Below, piece by piece: positions 43,589 to 52,311 of a stretch of DNA of 64,000 nucleotides. Numbering within the stretch: position 1 is the stretch's first letter; the number at the start of each line of letters is the position of its first letter. The notes below the pieces were generated by a model, which was not told the origin of the DNA, did not search any database, and saw nothing but the letters and a program-made list of their open reading frames with translations. Both the position numbers and the translations under genes were made by a program. The stretch comes from an uncultured Erythrobacter sp. (GTDB taxonomy: Bacteria; Pseudomonadota; Alphaproteobacteria; Sphingomonadales; Sphingomonadaceae): contig CANKYK010000001.1 of NCBI GenBank assembly GCA_947488155.1, forward strand, positions 124,001 to 188,000, read 5' to 3'.

Positions 43589-43751
43589 TTTCGCGAGGTC
43601 GCATATTCTGACGTGGGAAAAGTTTTTTACAAGACTTGTGTTCAAGCTCAAAACGACTCAGATTGATCCTCGAGTTCAGCGGCAAACGCAGTACTCGGCT
43701 CCCCGATGATACGGCGGGTCTTGGCTTAATAGCGCGAAAGGAGGTGATCCG

Positions 43752-43808
43752 ATGTCTCATGGTTCAGTAGCGAGGTCGGTGAAGATCCCTACGGAGCATA
43801 TTCGGTAA
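43752..43808 (+). CDS. 18-codon ORF with maximal Shine-Dalgarno
   Basis: ATG to TAA encodes MSHGSVARSVKIPTEHIR. The preceding AAAGGAGGTGATCC (43737-43750) is a complete 14-nt complement of the 16S rRNA 3' end, with the GGAGG core 7 bases from the ATG. Such a site is very unlikely by chance and argues that ribosomes bind here strongly. The peptide is basic and not recognised. Three hairpins and a terminator follow within 110 bases, so the transcript may be a dual-function RNA or a leader. Confidence 0.55.
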   Translation: MSHGSVARSVKIPTEHIR

Positions 43809-43916
43809 TTTCCCTTGCGGAAACAAACGCCGAGTAAGGCTTTGTGAGCGGCACTTCCGGCCGCTGACCATGCGAAGGGCAGTTCCGCTTAGGCGGCGCT
43901 GCCCTTCTCACGTTTT
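43809..43916 (+). ncRNA. Structured 3' region of the small-ORF transcript, ending in a terminator
   Basis: Three successive hairpins: TTTCC/GGAAA (43809-43823), AGCGGC/GCCGCT (43847-43865), and GAAGGGCAG/CTGCCCTTC (43874-43907) with an inner CCGC/GCGG helix. The last is followed by TCACGTTTT, an intrinsic terminator. Together with the 18-codon ORF this looks like a short independent transcript of 150-250 bases. Its 5' end and promoter are not clear. Confidence 0.55.
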
Positions 43917-43920
43917 AGAT

Positions 43921-44130
43921 CTACGCATCCGCGAATGCGATATCCTCGCTCATACGATCAAAGGTCGCATCGCTGCGGACGGGCCTGCGCCCTTGCGGTC
44001 GCCAAAGCGACCGTGCTCCGCCACCAAGCCGGTCACTACATACAAGGACGCTTGGTGCCATGCCGATGGCTTGGAATGGTTCGAGGCCGCAGGCCTCGCG
44101 CCCGGCGTTTGAGGGCGAAAACGAAAGACT
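43921..44130. repeat. Dispersed intergenic repeat, paired copy F1/F2
   Basis: F1 (about 43921-44032, plus) has GCATCCGCG, GCGATATCCTCGCTCATACG, CGCATCGCTGCGGACGGGCC, GCGCCCTTGCGG and CTCCGCCACCAAGCCGG. F2 (about 44038-44130, minus orientation) keeps only the outer parts: TTTTCGCCCTCAAACGCCGG and GAGGCCTGCGGCCTCGAACC, matching the ends of C2 with the middle missing. The pair sits just upstream of ilvE. Confidence 0.65.
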
Positions 44131-44170
44131 CCTTCTTGCCGAAACCGCCTAGGCACACTATCCGCGCACC

Positions 44171-45265
44171 ATGAAATTTGACACAATCCCTCACCCCTCG
44201 CCACTGGCTGACGATGCGCGCGAAGCCGCCGTCGCTGATCCCGGTTTCGGCACTGTCTTCACCGATCACATGGTCACGATTGATTATGACGAAGGCGCAG
44301 AAGGCAGTGTTGGCGGCGGCTGGCACTCGGCGCGGATTGGCCCGCGTGAGCCAATTGCGCTCGATCCAGCAGCCAGCGTGCTGCACTATGCGCAGGAAAT
44401 TTTCGAAGGGATGAAGGCCTACCGCTTGGCGGATGGCGAGCTTGCGCTATTCCGCCCAGAGGAAAACGCGCGGCGGTTTAACGACAGCGCGCGGCGAATG
44501 GCGATGCCTGAGTTGCCCGAGGAATTGTTTCTTGAGGCCGTGAACAAAGCAGTCGCGGCAGATGCCAAGTGGTTCCCCAGCGTCGAGGGCGGCTCGCTCT
44601 ACATCCGCCCCTTCATGTTCGCGACCGAGGCATTTCTAGGCGTACGTCCGGCCAAGCAATATAAGTTCATCGTTATCCTGAGCGCAGCGGGCAATTACTT
44701 CAAATCCGGCTCGCCAGCGGTCAGCATCTGGCAGTCGGACTATACCCGCGCGGCCCCCGGCGGCACGGGCGCGGCGAAAACCGGCGGCAATTACGCCGCC
44801 AGCCTGGTGCCCACTGGCGAGGCGTTCAAACGCGGCCACGATCAAGTCTTGTTCCTCGATGCGGTCGAGAAGAAATGGGTCGAGGAACTGGGCGGCATGA
44901 ACCTGTTCTTCGTGATGCGCGATGGCAGCGTGATTACTCCGCCGCTGACCGGCACAATTCTGCCCGGGATTACCCGCAACAGCCTGATCACCCTGCTGGG
45001 CGAAGAAGGGCTGAAACTGCGCGAGGAACCTTATTCGATCCAGCAATGGCGCAGCGATGCGGCCAGCGGCGATCTGGTTGAGGTGATGGCCTGCGGCACG
45101 GCGGCGGTTGTTACCCCGGTTGGTAAGGTCGACAGCGCGGATGGCGAATTTGTGATCGGAAATGGCGGCCCCGGTGCGGTGACCAGCAAAATTCGCGAGA
45201 AATTGGTCGGCATCCAGCGCGGTAGCGTGGCCGACACGCATGGCTGGGTGAAACTGGTCGGATAA
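44171..45265 (+). CDS. ilvE: Branched-chain amino acid aminotransferase
   Basis: Fold-type IV PLP transaminase making Leu, Ile and Val from their keto acids. The 364-residue length fits the longer BCAT2-like class. Motifs: YAQEIFEGMKAYR, LFRPEENARRFN, the PLP lysine in GGTGAAKTGGNYAASL, EELGGMNLFFV and MACGTAAVVTPVG. trhO follows at 6 bases and a GST gene overlaps trhO, so the three form an operon. leuB lies 7 kb away. Confidence 0.95.
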   Translation: MKFDTIPHPSPLADDAREAAVADPGFGTVFTDHMVTIDYDEGAEGSVGGGWHSARIGPREPIALDPAASVLHYAQEIFEGMKAYRLADGELALFRPEENARRFNDSARRMAMPELPEELFLEAVNKAVAADAKWFPSVEGGSLYIRPFMFATEAFLGVRPAKQYKFIVILSAAGNYFKSGSPAVSIWQSDYTRAAPGGTGAAKTGGNYAASLVPTGEAFKRGHDQVLFLDAVEKKWVEELGGMNLFFVMRDGSVITPPLTGTILPGITRNSLITLLGEEGLKLREEPYSIQQWRSDAASGDLVEVMACGTAAVVTPVGKVDSADGEFVIGNGGPGAVTSKIREKLVGIQRGSVADTHGWVKLVG

Positions 45266-45271
45266 TATCCC

Positions 45272-46309
45272 ATGACCAACACCCCCATCCAAGTCGCGGC
45301 CCTCTATAACTTCGCGCCTTTTGACGACCCCGCGTCTTTGCAGGGGCCGCTGCAAGCGGCGTGCGATGCGGCGGGAACGCGCGGTACCATTCTGCTCGCG
45401 CCAGAGGGGGTCAACGGCACTATCGCGGGCACGCCGGAAGGTATCGAATCTGTGCTCGCGCACATCCGCACTCTGCCCGATTGCGCAACCTTCGACGTCA
45501 AATACTCCCATGCCGAAAGCATGCCGTTTCATCGGATGAAAGTGCGGCTGAAACGCGAAATCGTTACCATGGGCGAGCCGGGAATTGATCCGCGCGCCAG
45601 CGTGGGCCGCTATGTCGATCCGAACGACTGGAACGATTTGATCAGCGATCCGGACACCATCGTAATCGACACACGCAATGATTATGAGGTCGCGATTGGC
45701 CAGTTCGAAGGTGCGATCGATCCCAAGACCCCAAGCTTTCGCGATTTTCCCGCATGGTTTCGCGAGCGCCGCGAAGAACTGCTGGGCGAAGGCAAAACGC
45801 CCAAGGTCGCGATGTATTGCACGGGCGGCATCCGCTGCGAGAAATCGACCAGCTTTCTGCGCAGCGAAGGCGTGGACGAGGTCTATCACCTCAAAGGCGG
45901 TATTCTCAAATACCTTGAAAACGTGCCTGAGGGCGAAAGCCTATGGCACGGCGAATGCTTCGTATTTGATCAGCGTGTTGCGGTGAAACACGGGCTGGAG
46001 TTGGGATCATACGGACAATGCTTTGCCTGCCGTCATCCGCTGAGCGCGGAGGAAATGGCCTCGCCCGACTATGCTGAAGGGATCAGCTGCCCGCATTGCA
46101 TCGATGCTCGCAATGATGAGCAGCGCGCCCGCTATGTTGAGCGTCAACGGCAAAAGGAACTCGCGAAGCGGCGCGGCAAAGCGCACATTGGCAAACCGAT
46201 CGAGACCGCTGCGAGAGACGCTGGCGAAGACGGTTTTGATGCAGGCGAAAGCTGGGAGGCAAACTTTCCCGGCGGCCTAGCGCCAGATGCGCTAAGTGAT
46301 CCGAAGTGA
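45272..46309 (+). CDS. trhO: tRNA uridine-34 hydroxylase (rhodanese-related, YceA type)
   Basis: Oxygen-dependent hydroxylation of U34 in tRNA to 5-hydroxyuridine. The 345-residue protein has an N-terminal acylphosphatase-like domain ([20 protein letters not shown]), then a rhodanese domain whose active Cys is in [14 protein letters not shown], followed by [15 protein letters not shown]-terminal extension has four cysteines in CFACRHP and ISCPHCID, suggesting a zinc site. Its TGA overlaps the GTG of the next gene (GTGA). Confidence 0.93.
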   Translation: MTNTPIQVAALYNFAPFDDPASLQGPLQAACDAAGTRGTILLAPEGVNGTIAGTPEGIESVLAHIRTLPDCATFDVKYSHAESMPFHRMKVRLKREIVTMGEPGIDPRASVGRYVDPNDWNDLISDPDTIVIDTRNDYEVAIGQFEGAIDPKTPSFRDFPAWFRERREELLGEGKTPKVAMYCTGGIRCEKSTSFLRSEGVDEVYHLKGGILKYLENVPEGESLWHGECFVFDQRVAVKHGLELGSYGQCFACRHPLSAEEMASPDYAEGISCPHCIDARNDEQRARYVERQRQKELAKRRGKAHIGKPIETAARDAGEDGFDAGESWEANFPGGLAPDALSDPK

Positions 46310-46959
46310 CGCATCCGCCGATCCTTTATTCTTTCCGCCGCTGCCCCTATGCGATGCGCGCGCGAATGGCCCTATGGGTGGCGGAAATCGGCGTGATCCT
46401 GCGCGAGGTGAAGCTGTCTGATAAGCCCCCTGCCCTGGTTGAAATCTCGCCCAAGGCGACCGTGCCTGTGCTGATCTCGGTCGATGGTCCGGTGCTGGAG
46501 GAGAGCATTGAGATCATGCGCTGGGCGCTGGGCAAGAGTGATCCAGAGGGATGGCTGGCTGGCGATGATGCGGATCTGATTGCGCGCAATGACGGCGCGT
46601 TTAAGCACCATCTCGATCGCTACAAATACCCATCGCGCTATGAGGATGAGGAAGGCGATGTTGATCACCGCGCAGAGGGCTTCGCGATCCTGCAAGACCT
46701 AGATACGCGGCTCTCCACTCAGCCCTTTCTATGCGGCAACACCCGCACGCTCAGCGATATGGCGCTGTTCCCATTCATTCGGCAATTCGCCAATACGGAC
46801 CGTGAATGGTTCGACACGCAGCGGGTCCCGCATTTGCAGAAATGGTTGGAGACGCATCTCGTCTCTGATATATTCAAGAGCATCATGCCAAAATTTGATC
46901 CCTGGAAAGCAGGCGATCAACCAACGCGTTTCGGGCCAAATGAGAACCCTGTCTGCTGA
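46306..46959 (+). CDS. Glutathione S-transferase-like protein
   Basis: A 217-residue GST-fold protein starting at a GTG that overlaps the trhO stop. The N-terminal thioredoxin domain has [16 protein letters not shown] (glutaredoxin-like CPYA site), KATVPVLI with the cis-proline, and [11 protein letters not shown]. The C-terminal helical domain contains [15 protein letters not shown]. Resembles glutaredoxin-2/omega-like GSTs; probably a glutathione-dependent reductase. Third gene of the ilvE operon. Confidence 0.86.
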   Translation: MTHPPILYSFRRCPYAMRARMALWVAEIGVILREVKLSDKPPALVEISPKATVPVLISVDGPVLEESIEIMRWALGKSDPEGWLAGDDADLIARNDGAFKHHLDRYKYPSRYEDEEGDVDHRAEGFAILQDLDTRLSTQPFLCGNTRTLSDMALFPFIRQFANTDREWFDTQRVPHLQKWLETHLVSDIFKSIMPKFDPWKAGDQPTRFGPNENPVC

Positions 46960-47037
46960 TTCAGCATATTAGCAAACCGTTAAGGTTGGCATGGGTTTTT
47001 ACTCTAAATTTACCTTACTTGGTTAAATGAGGCTCAT

Positions 47038-47421
47038 ATGGCAAATAATGAACCTTTCTACTCCGTCACTTTGTTGGAAGACCAATGCGAGCTGCATTCG
47101 GTAATCAGTGGCTTTTGGACAGTTGACCAGTTCCAAGACTACTTCGATGATGTGAACGGAAAAGCTGCCTCATTGATAGAGGCGCGTTCTCCTATGTACG
47201 CACTGGTCGATTTCACCGATTTTGTGCCGCAGGACCAAGCGACAGGAGAAGCCATTCGCGATCACCTGCTGCTTGCCCACAAAGTAGGGCTTAAGCGTGT
47301 CGCAATTCTGGGGGCGTCTCCGTTGGTCCGCTTACAGTACAAACGCCTGAGCAGCGGACTCGATGTCGATTTCTTCGTTACCAAGCCTGATGCGCTGACC
47401 TGGCTTCGCGCCAACCGCTGA
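47038..47421 (+). CDS. STAS/SpoIIAA-like domain protein
   Basis: A 127-residue protein with the alternating strand/helix pattern of SpoIIAA-like (CRAL-TRIO/STAS) single-domain proteins: VISGFWTVDQFQDYFDDVNG, MYALVDFTDFVPQ, LKRVAILGASPL and VDFFVTKPDALTWLRAN. No conserved phosphoserine position is evident. A GAGG site precedes the ATG. Role unknown; such proteins occur in stress and lipid-sensing systems. Confidence 0.7.
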   Translation: MANNEPFYSVTLLEDQCELHSVISGFWTVDQFQDYFDDVNGKAASLIEARSPMYALVDFTDFVPQDQATGEAIRDHLLLAHKVGLKRVAILGASPLVRLQYKRLSSGLDVDFFVTKPDALTWLRANR

Positions 47422-47430
47422 TCTGATCCA

Positions 47431-48324
47431 TCAAGCAGTCAATTGCCGCTTTAACGCATCGATTAGCCAGCTGGCTGCGGGGCCCGGCCTCGCATCCCGG
47501 CGCCATAAAGCACTGAATGGATAAATGTCTCCGGGTCTTTCCGGCAGGTCGAGCTCCACCAAAATGCCGCTCGCAATATCGCCCTCGACTTGGTGGCGCG
47601 GCATATTACCCCAGCCCAGCCCCTCTTTCAGCAAAGCGTGTTTCGCGCCCAGATCACCCAGACGCCAGGTCTTTGGGCTGAGCACTGAGAACTCGCGCCC
47701 GTCTGTCATGGGGGAGCGATCGGCCAGCACCAATTGGAGGTGCTTACGGCTTTCGCCCGGCTTGATGTTGGGCGCAGCGAGCGGATGATCCGGAGCTGCA
47801 ACAGGAATTAAATCAACATCGCCAATCACTTGGCGTTCGAGATCAGGATGGTCGCCGATCACCGGCCCGCCAATAGCCAGATCAACTTCCGCGTCAATCA
47901 GGCAAGCCGCCACCGCGCCCAGCCCCTCTATCTGCAACCGCAAGGCAACCGTTGGAAACATAGCGCGAAAATCGCGCAAGACCCGCGCGGTCACATCACC
48001 GGGTACCATCACATCAAGCACCAAAGAGACCGTGCTCTCCAGACCAGCATGCAGGCTTTGCGTCTTGGCAAGCAGGGCATCAACGCCGTCGGAGACCGCT
48101 TGCGCTTCGGGCAGCAAGCCATTGCCTGCTTCAGTCAGCACAGGCTTGCGCGACCCCTCGCGCGCAAACAGGCTTACAGCGAGCTGCGCCTCCAGCTGCG
48201 CAATGCCATAGCTGATCGCCGACACCGCCCGGCCCATCCGCCGCGCCGCGCCGCCAAAGCTGCCCTCTTCCACCACAGCCAGGAAGATGCGCAATTGATC
48301 AAGAGTGGGATCGCCCAAACGCAT
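47431..48324 (-). CDS. LysR-family regulator divergent from pirin-azoR
   Basis: A 297-residue LysR protein. HTH: LDQLRIFLAVVEEGSFGGAA, then RRMGRAVSAISYGIAQLEAQ. The effector domain is typical. Start at ATG 48324 (MRLGDPTLDQL); a longer frame exists but lacks support. A 21-bp palindrome (48335-48355) lies just upstream of the start, and the divergent pirin and azoR genes are the probable targets. Confidence 0.9.
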   Translation of the reverse strand: MRLGDPTLDQLRIFLAVVEEGSFGGAARRMGRAVSAISYGIAQLEAQLAVSLFAREGSRKPVLTEAGNGLLPEAQAVSDGVDALLAKTQSLHAGLESTVSLVLDVMVPGDVTARVLRDFRAMFPTVALRLQIEGLGAVAACLIDAEVDLAIGGPVIGDHPDLERQVIGDVDLIPVAAPDHPLAAPNIKPGESRKHLQLVLADRSPMTDGREFSVLSPKTWRLGDLGAKHALLKEGLGWGNMPRHQVEGDIASGILVELDLPERPGDIYPFSALWRRDARPGPAASWLIDALKRQLTA

Positions 48325-48334
48325 AATAACAAGT

Positions 48335-48355
48335 ATGTTCAAATAATCCGAACAT
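48335..48355. promoter_or_regulatory. Palindromic site in the LysR/pirin divergent spacer
   Basis: ATGTTC-N9-GAACAT, a perfect 6+6 inverted repeat of 21 bases placed 11 bases upstream of the lysR ATG. The position fits the recognition/autoregulation site of a LysR regulator, although the half-site is longer than the minimal T-N11-A motif. Confidence 0.6.
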
Positions 48356-48466
48356 TTTGGCAAGTTTTATCACACTTATACGATTACGAAACACCGCCTA
48401 CCTCCTGTCTCAACGCAAACATGCTGATCCAAACATCAACCGATCGGCACAAATAGGAGACAGGCA

Positions 48467-49192
48467 ATGAGCGCACCTATCATCGAACTTCGTCCCTTCA
48501 ATTCACTGGGCGCAGCCAATCACGGTTGGCTGGATGCTCACCATCACTTTTCCTTTGGCGGCTATCACGATCCCGCCCGCGTCAATTGGGGCAGCCTTCG
48601 GGTTTGGAACGACGACACAATCGCTCCTGGCACAGGCTTTCCCATTCACCCGCATGAAGACATGGAAATCATCACCTATGTCCGCAAAGGCGCGATCACC
48701 CACCGCGACAGCATGGGCAATGAGGGCCGCACAGAGGCCGGCGATGTCCAAGTGATGAGCGCTGGAACCAGCGTGCAGCATTCAGAATACAACCGCGAGG
48801 ATGTCGAAACCGAAATCTTCCAAATCTGGATTATCCCGACCGAGCGCGGCGGCAGCCCCAATTGGGGCGCAGCACCCTTTCCCAAGGACGACCGGGCGGG
48901 CAAATTCGTGACCCTTGCAAGCGGGGCAGAAAACGATGCCGCCAATGACGATGGCGCGCTTCCGATCCGCACCAATGCAAGCGTGCTGGGCGCGACGATC
49001 AAGGCTGGCGAAAGCCTCACCTACAATGTCGCTGATCCATCACGGCACCTCTATCTGGTCCCTGCCACCGGCAAGGTCCGCGTCGAGGATGTCGAGGCCG
49101 AAGCGCGTGACGGTGTTGCCATCACCCAGCTCAGCCAGGTGACGATCACCGCCCTTAAAGACAGCGAAATTGTCCTCGTGGACGCCGCTTAA
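48467..49192 (+). CDS. Pirin family protein (YhaK-like)
   Basis: A 241-residue bicupin. The metal site of the first cupin is visible: FPIHPHEDMEIITYV (His, His, Glu) and SVQHSEYN (His). Pirins often act as quercetin 2,3-dioxygenase-like or redox-sensing proteins. It starts after GGAGACAGGCA. azoR follows at 82 bases, and the LysR gene is divergent, a combination typical of redox/quinone or electrophile responses. Confidence 0.9.
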   Translation: MSAPIIELRPFNSLGAANHGWLDAHHHFSFGGYHDPARVNWGSLRVWNDDTIAPGTGFPIHPHEDMEIITYVRKGAITHRDSMGNEGRTEAGDVQVMSAGTSVQHSEYNREDVETEIFQIWIIPTERGGSPNWGAAPFPKDDRAGKFVTLASGAENDAANDDGALPIRTNASVLGATIKAGESLTYNVADPSRHLYLVPATGKVRVEDVEAEARDGVAITQLSQVTITALKDSEIVLVDAA

Positions 49193-49274
49193 ATTCCTTG
49201 AGAGCTGGCCGTGAATTTCCCCCAGCGGCCAGCTCTTCTTTTCCCTTGCAAGATCACTTCTCAGGAGAGTTCCA

Positions 49275-49868
49275 ATGACCAATATTCTTTACATATCCGC
49301 CAGCATCCAAGGCGACCAATCGATTTCACGCGGCCTCGGCAACAAGTTGCTCGAGCGTCTGAGCACAGGGACAGACAGCATTGTGACCACCCGCGACCTT
49401 AGCCATAATGACCTGCCCTTCATCGATGCGGATCGCTTCGCCGCCAACCTCGCGCCAATGGCTGAGCGCACGCCGGAACAGGCGCAGCTTGCCAGCGTCG
49501 CCGACACTCTGATTAAAGAGCTTCAGGCAGCCGACACCATCGTCTTTGCTGTGCCGATCTACAATTTCGGGGTGCCCGCATCGGTCAAAGCCTGGGCAGA
49601 TTTGGTCGCCCGCGCCGGGACCACTTTCAAATACACAGAAAGCGGCCCGGTCGGACTGCTCGAAGGTAAGAATGCCTATATCACGGTCGCATCCGGCGGC
49701 ACGCCAGTGGGCAGCGATTTCGACCTGATGACCCCTTGGTTCAAGGTTTTCCTCGGCTTCATCGGCATCTCAGATGTTCAGATCATCGCGGCCGATGGGA
49801 TCATGGGCCGGGATGGCGAGGAGAAGATAGCCGCCGCCCACGCCAAAATCGAAACGATTGGTGCCTGA
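49275..49868 (+). CDS. azoR: FMN-dependent NADH-azoreductase-like quinone reductase
   Basis: A 197-residue flavodoxin-fold reductase: NILYISASIQGDQSISRGLG (FMN phosphate loop), FAVPIYNFGVPASVKAWADL (flavin contacts) and ITVASGGTPVG. AzoR enzymes reduce quinones and azo compounds with two electrons. CAGGAGAG precedes the ATG. Likely co-regulated with pirin by the divergent LysR. Confidence 0.92.
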   Translation: MTNILYISASIQGDQSISRGLGNKLLERLSTGTDSIVTTRDLSHNDLPFIDADRFAANLAPMAERTPEQAQLASVADTLIKELQAADTIVFAVPIYNFGVPASVKAWADLVARAGTTFKYTESGPVGLLEGKNAYITVASGGTPVGSDFDLMTPWFKVFLGFIGISDVQIIAADGIMGRDGEEKIAAAHAKIETIGA

Positions 49869-49892
49869 GTTAGCCTGCCGGAAACCAGCAAG

Positions 49893-49924
49893 CGCGCCGG
49901 ATGACTTAGGGGTTGTCCGGCGCG
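49893..49924. terminator. Hairpin between convergent azoR and amt-mcp
   Basis: CGCGCCGGA (49893-49901) pairs with TCCGGCGCG (49916-49924) across a 14-base loop. The T tract is poor on both strands, so termination efficiency is uncertain. Confidence 0.55.
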
Positions 49925-49947
49925 TCTGCGTTCAGGTCTCTGGCAGG

Positions 49948-52233
49948 TTACTCAGCTGGTTCGGCTGACAAACCATCATCTGAAAAACGCTGGCGCAGGC
50001 TCTCAATCTCTCGATCGATCTGCGTTGCCAAGGCCTCCAATTGGCCGGAGCTATTGTCGATCTTATCAATTGTCTGGCTTGCCTGCGCAAAGTTCTCTGA
50101 CACTTGCGCAACAGCGCTGCCGCTATCCAGGGCTTTGCGACGCACCCCCTCGATCAAATTTGTCAGTTCCGCGCTGGTCGTGCGTTGCTGTTCAACTGAG
50201 CTTGCCGCAACCGCGGCCATCTCACCCACGGTTTCAATCGAGGCATCAATTGCGCGGAATTGCGCAATGGACTCGCCGATAAGCTCTGACAGCGAACCAA
50301 CGATAGTAGAGATTTCGCTGGAGGCTTCCTGAGTCTGTTTCGACAATTGCGCCACTTCGCTCGACACTACGGAGAAGCCCTTGCCCGCTTCGCCCGCGCG
50401 CGCCGCCTCGATCCGAGCGTTTAGAGCCAGCAATCCGGTCTTGTCCGAAATCGATTTGATCATTGCTACCAGCTTGCCGATCTCCTTTGCGGACAGCTCT
50501 AGCTGGCCAGCGATTTGCGCGCCGCGATCGCTCGCCTGATCGGCATGTGTCGCGGCCTCATTGGCATTGGCAACACGTGTCCCGACCAATTCCAAGGTCT
50601 CGCTAAGCAGCTGAGCTCCCTTGGCCATCTGCTCCGCCATGCTTAGCGTCGCATCGGCCTGAGCGCTAGCATGATCGACTTGTTCACCCGATTCCTGCGA
50701 ATGGGCGGCCAGCCGCTCAGATCCGGCAGCAAGATCACCCGCCTGGGCATTCAACTGCTGCACCAATGCGGCGAAGTCTCTCTGAAATTCGCGCAAGACC
50801 TCCGTCGTGGTGTCCGCACGGTTGCGTTCCTGTGTCACCATGCTCGCAAGTTCATTTTGCTCAGCGCGCAGTTTGTCCGCCGCAATTTTCTCGGTGGCTT
50901 GCACCCGGTCGAGAAACGCGTTCAATTCTCCGGCAATATCGCCGCCCTCTTCAAACGGATCGACGTCAAGGCGCGTACTGAGATCCGCCTCACCGCTGTT
51001 GATCTTATTCAGGGTCCGTGAAAGCTCTGCATTGCCCAACAAAGCGCGATGTTCCGACAGGTTCAGCCCGCGCCGCTCATCTTCCAGCGGTACGCGCAAT
51101 TTGCCGCGTGTGTGCATGGCATTTGCGATCAGCCTCATCGCCATAAAGGCGAAAACACCGATGCTGAATGCGCCCAGCAATTGCACGCCGAACTGTGTGA
51201 GAATGCCGTGGCTGAGGCGATCTGCGGGAACGATAAAGGCAACCGCCAATGTCCCAAAGAAACCACCGAACCCGTGCACGCTGACTGCATAGACCGCATC
51301 GTCGACGCGGTGTTTACGTTCCAGCCAATCGGCGAAAAATACGCTGCCCACTGCGATCAAGGCAGCCGTACCGATAGCGCCCAGAGAATGCGCATACGGC
51401 GCGCTAGCGGTGATTGATACCAGGCCAACAAGCAGGCCGTTGACCATCCTATCGGCGCGGTAATAGCCATCGCGATAATATCCCGCGATCGCCGCCGCAC
51501 AGGCCCCTGCCGCGCCTGCAAACAAGGTGTTGGACAAAGCACGCGCAAAATCATCACTACCCGGCTCCAAAGTGCCGGTGTTAAAGCCAAGCCAGCCAAC
51601 CAAGAGGATCAGCGCGCCGCCGCCGGTCAGGATCGGGCTATGGCCATGGATGGCCCGCATGGCGGCATCGTCTTCACCGCGGTCAAAGCGGCCATCACGC
51701 GCGCCGACAACCAACAAAATGCCTAGTGCCGCTGCGCCGCCGGCAAGGTGTACGACGCTGCCTCCCGCAAAATCGATAAAGCCCAATTGTTGCAGCCACC
51801 CCTGCCCGCTGCCGCCAGGTAAATAGCTAGCCCAGGCCCAATGACCGATCAGGGGATAGATCAACGCCGTCAGCGGCAAGGTCATCAGAATATAGGCGGA
51901 AAAACGCATCCGTTCTGCAACCGCGCCAGAGACAATGGTCGCCGCAGTGCCGCAGAACAAAGCTTGAAACAAAAGGAAGAGAGTAATCGAGCCTTCGCCC
52001 GAATAGCCCAGCAAGCCAGCGTCAAACCCAATAAGACCAAAACCGCCACCGAACATAATCGCCGCGCCAAAGATATGGAACACCAGGACAGCCACGACGA
52101 AGTCCGCGAGGTTTTTCATCGACACGTTGATGCTGTTCTTAGAGCGGACAAATCCAGCCTCTAAAAACAGGAAACCAATCTGCATTCCGACGACCAGCAC
52201 GCATGCCAGCGCCAGCCATATCTCGATTGCCAT
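49948..52233 (-). CDS. Ammonium channel fused to HAMP and MCP signalling domains
   Basis: A 761-residue fusion. Residues 1-375 are an Amt channel with eleven or so helices. Conserved Asp154 and His162 lie in [10 protein letters not shown], the second twin His is His320 in SVHGFGG, and the Phe gate area is [13 protein letters not shown], so conduction looks intact. Residues about 405-445 are HAMP-like ([10 protein letters not shown] and [12 protein letters not shown]). The rest is a long coiled coil with the MCP tip ([20 protein letters not shown], 597-616, then [18 protein letters not shown]). It should sense or transport ammonium and signal to a CheA-like kinase. No che genes or PII are in the window. 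Known Amt-signalling fusions use kinase or GGDEF domains; the MCP type is rarer. Confidence 0.93.
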   Translation of the reverse strand: MAIEIWLALACVLVVGMQIGFLFLEAGFVRSKNSINVSMKNLADFVVAVLVFHIFGAAIMFGGGFGLIGFDAGLLGYSGEGSITLFLLFQALFCGTAATIVSGAVAERMRFSAYILMTLPLTALIYPLIGHWAWASYLPGGSGQGWLQQLGFIDFAGGSVVHLAGGAAALGILLVVGARDGRFDRGEDDAAMRAIHGHSPILTGGGALILLVGWLGFNTGTLEPGSDDFARALSNTLFAGAAGACAAAIAGYYRDGYYRADRMVNGLLVGLVSITASAPYAHSLGAIGTAALIAVGSVFFADWLERKHRVDDAVYAVSVHGFGGFFGTLAVAFIVPADRLSHGILTQFGVQLLGAFSIGVFAFMAMRLIANAMHTRGKLRVPLEDERRGLNLSEHRALLGNAELSRTLNKINSGEADLSTRLDVDPFEEGGDIAGELNAFLDRVQATEKIAADKLRAEQNELASMVTQERNRADTTTEVLREFQRDFAALVQQLNAQAGDLAAGSERLAAHSQESGEQVDHASAQADATLSMAEQMAKGAQLLSETLELVGTRVANANEAATHADQASDRGAQIAGQLELSAKEIGKLVAMIKSISDKTGLLALNARIEAARAGEAGKGFSVVSSEVAQLSKQTQEASSEISTIVGSLSELIGESIAQFRAIDASIETVGEMAAVAASSVEQQRTTSAELTNLIEGVRRKALDSGSAVAQVSENFAQASQTIDKIDNSSGQLEALATQIDREIESLRQRFSDDGLSAEPAE

Positions 52234-52311
52234 GTCTCACCCCAACTTCTTTTATTTTTTTTAAGGTTTTACGCGAGATGGCCTAAAGACAAGTTAACAG
52301 CGAATTAGCCA

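Noticed and set aside
43737..43750. Possible minus-strand 16S rRNA 3' end (GGATCACCTCCTTT)
   Set aside because: The bases beyond the 14-nt match do not continue as rRNA on either side. The position 1 base before an ATG-led ORF fits a Shine-Dalgarno sequence instead.
44636..45889. A 417-codon open frame on the minus strand opposite ilvE and trhO
   Set aside because: Composition is His/Arg/Ala-rich shadow sequence, and both sense genes are certain.
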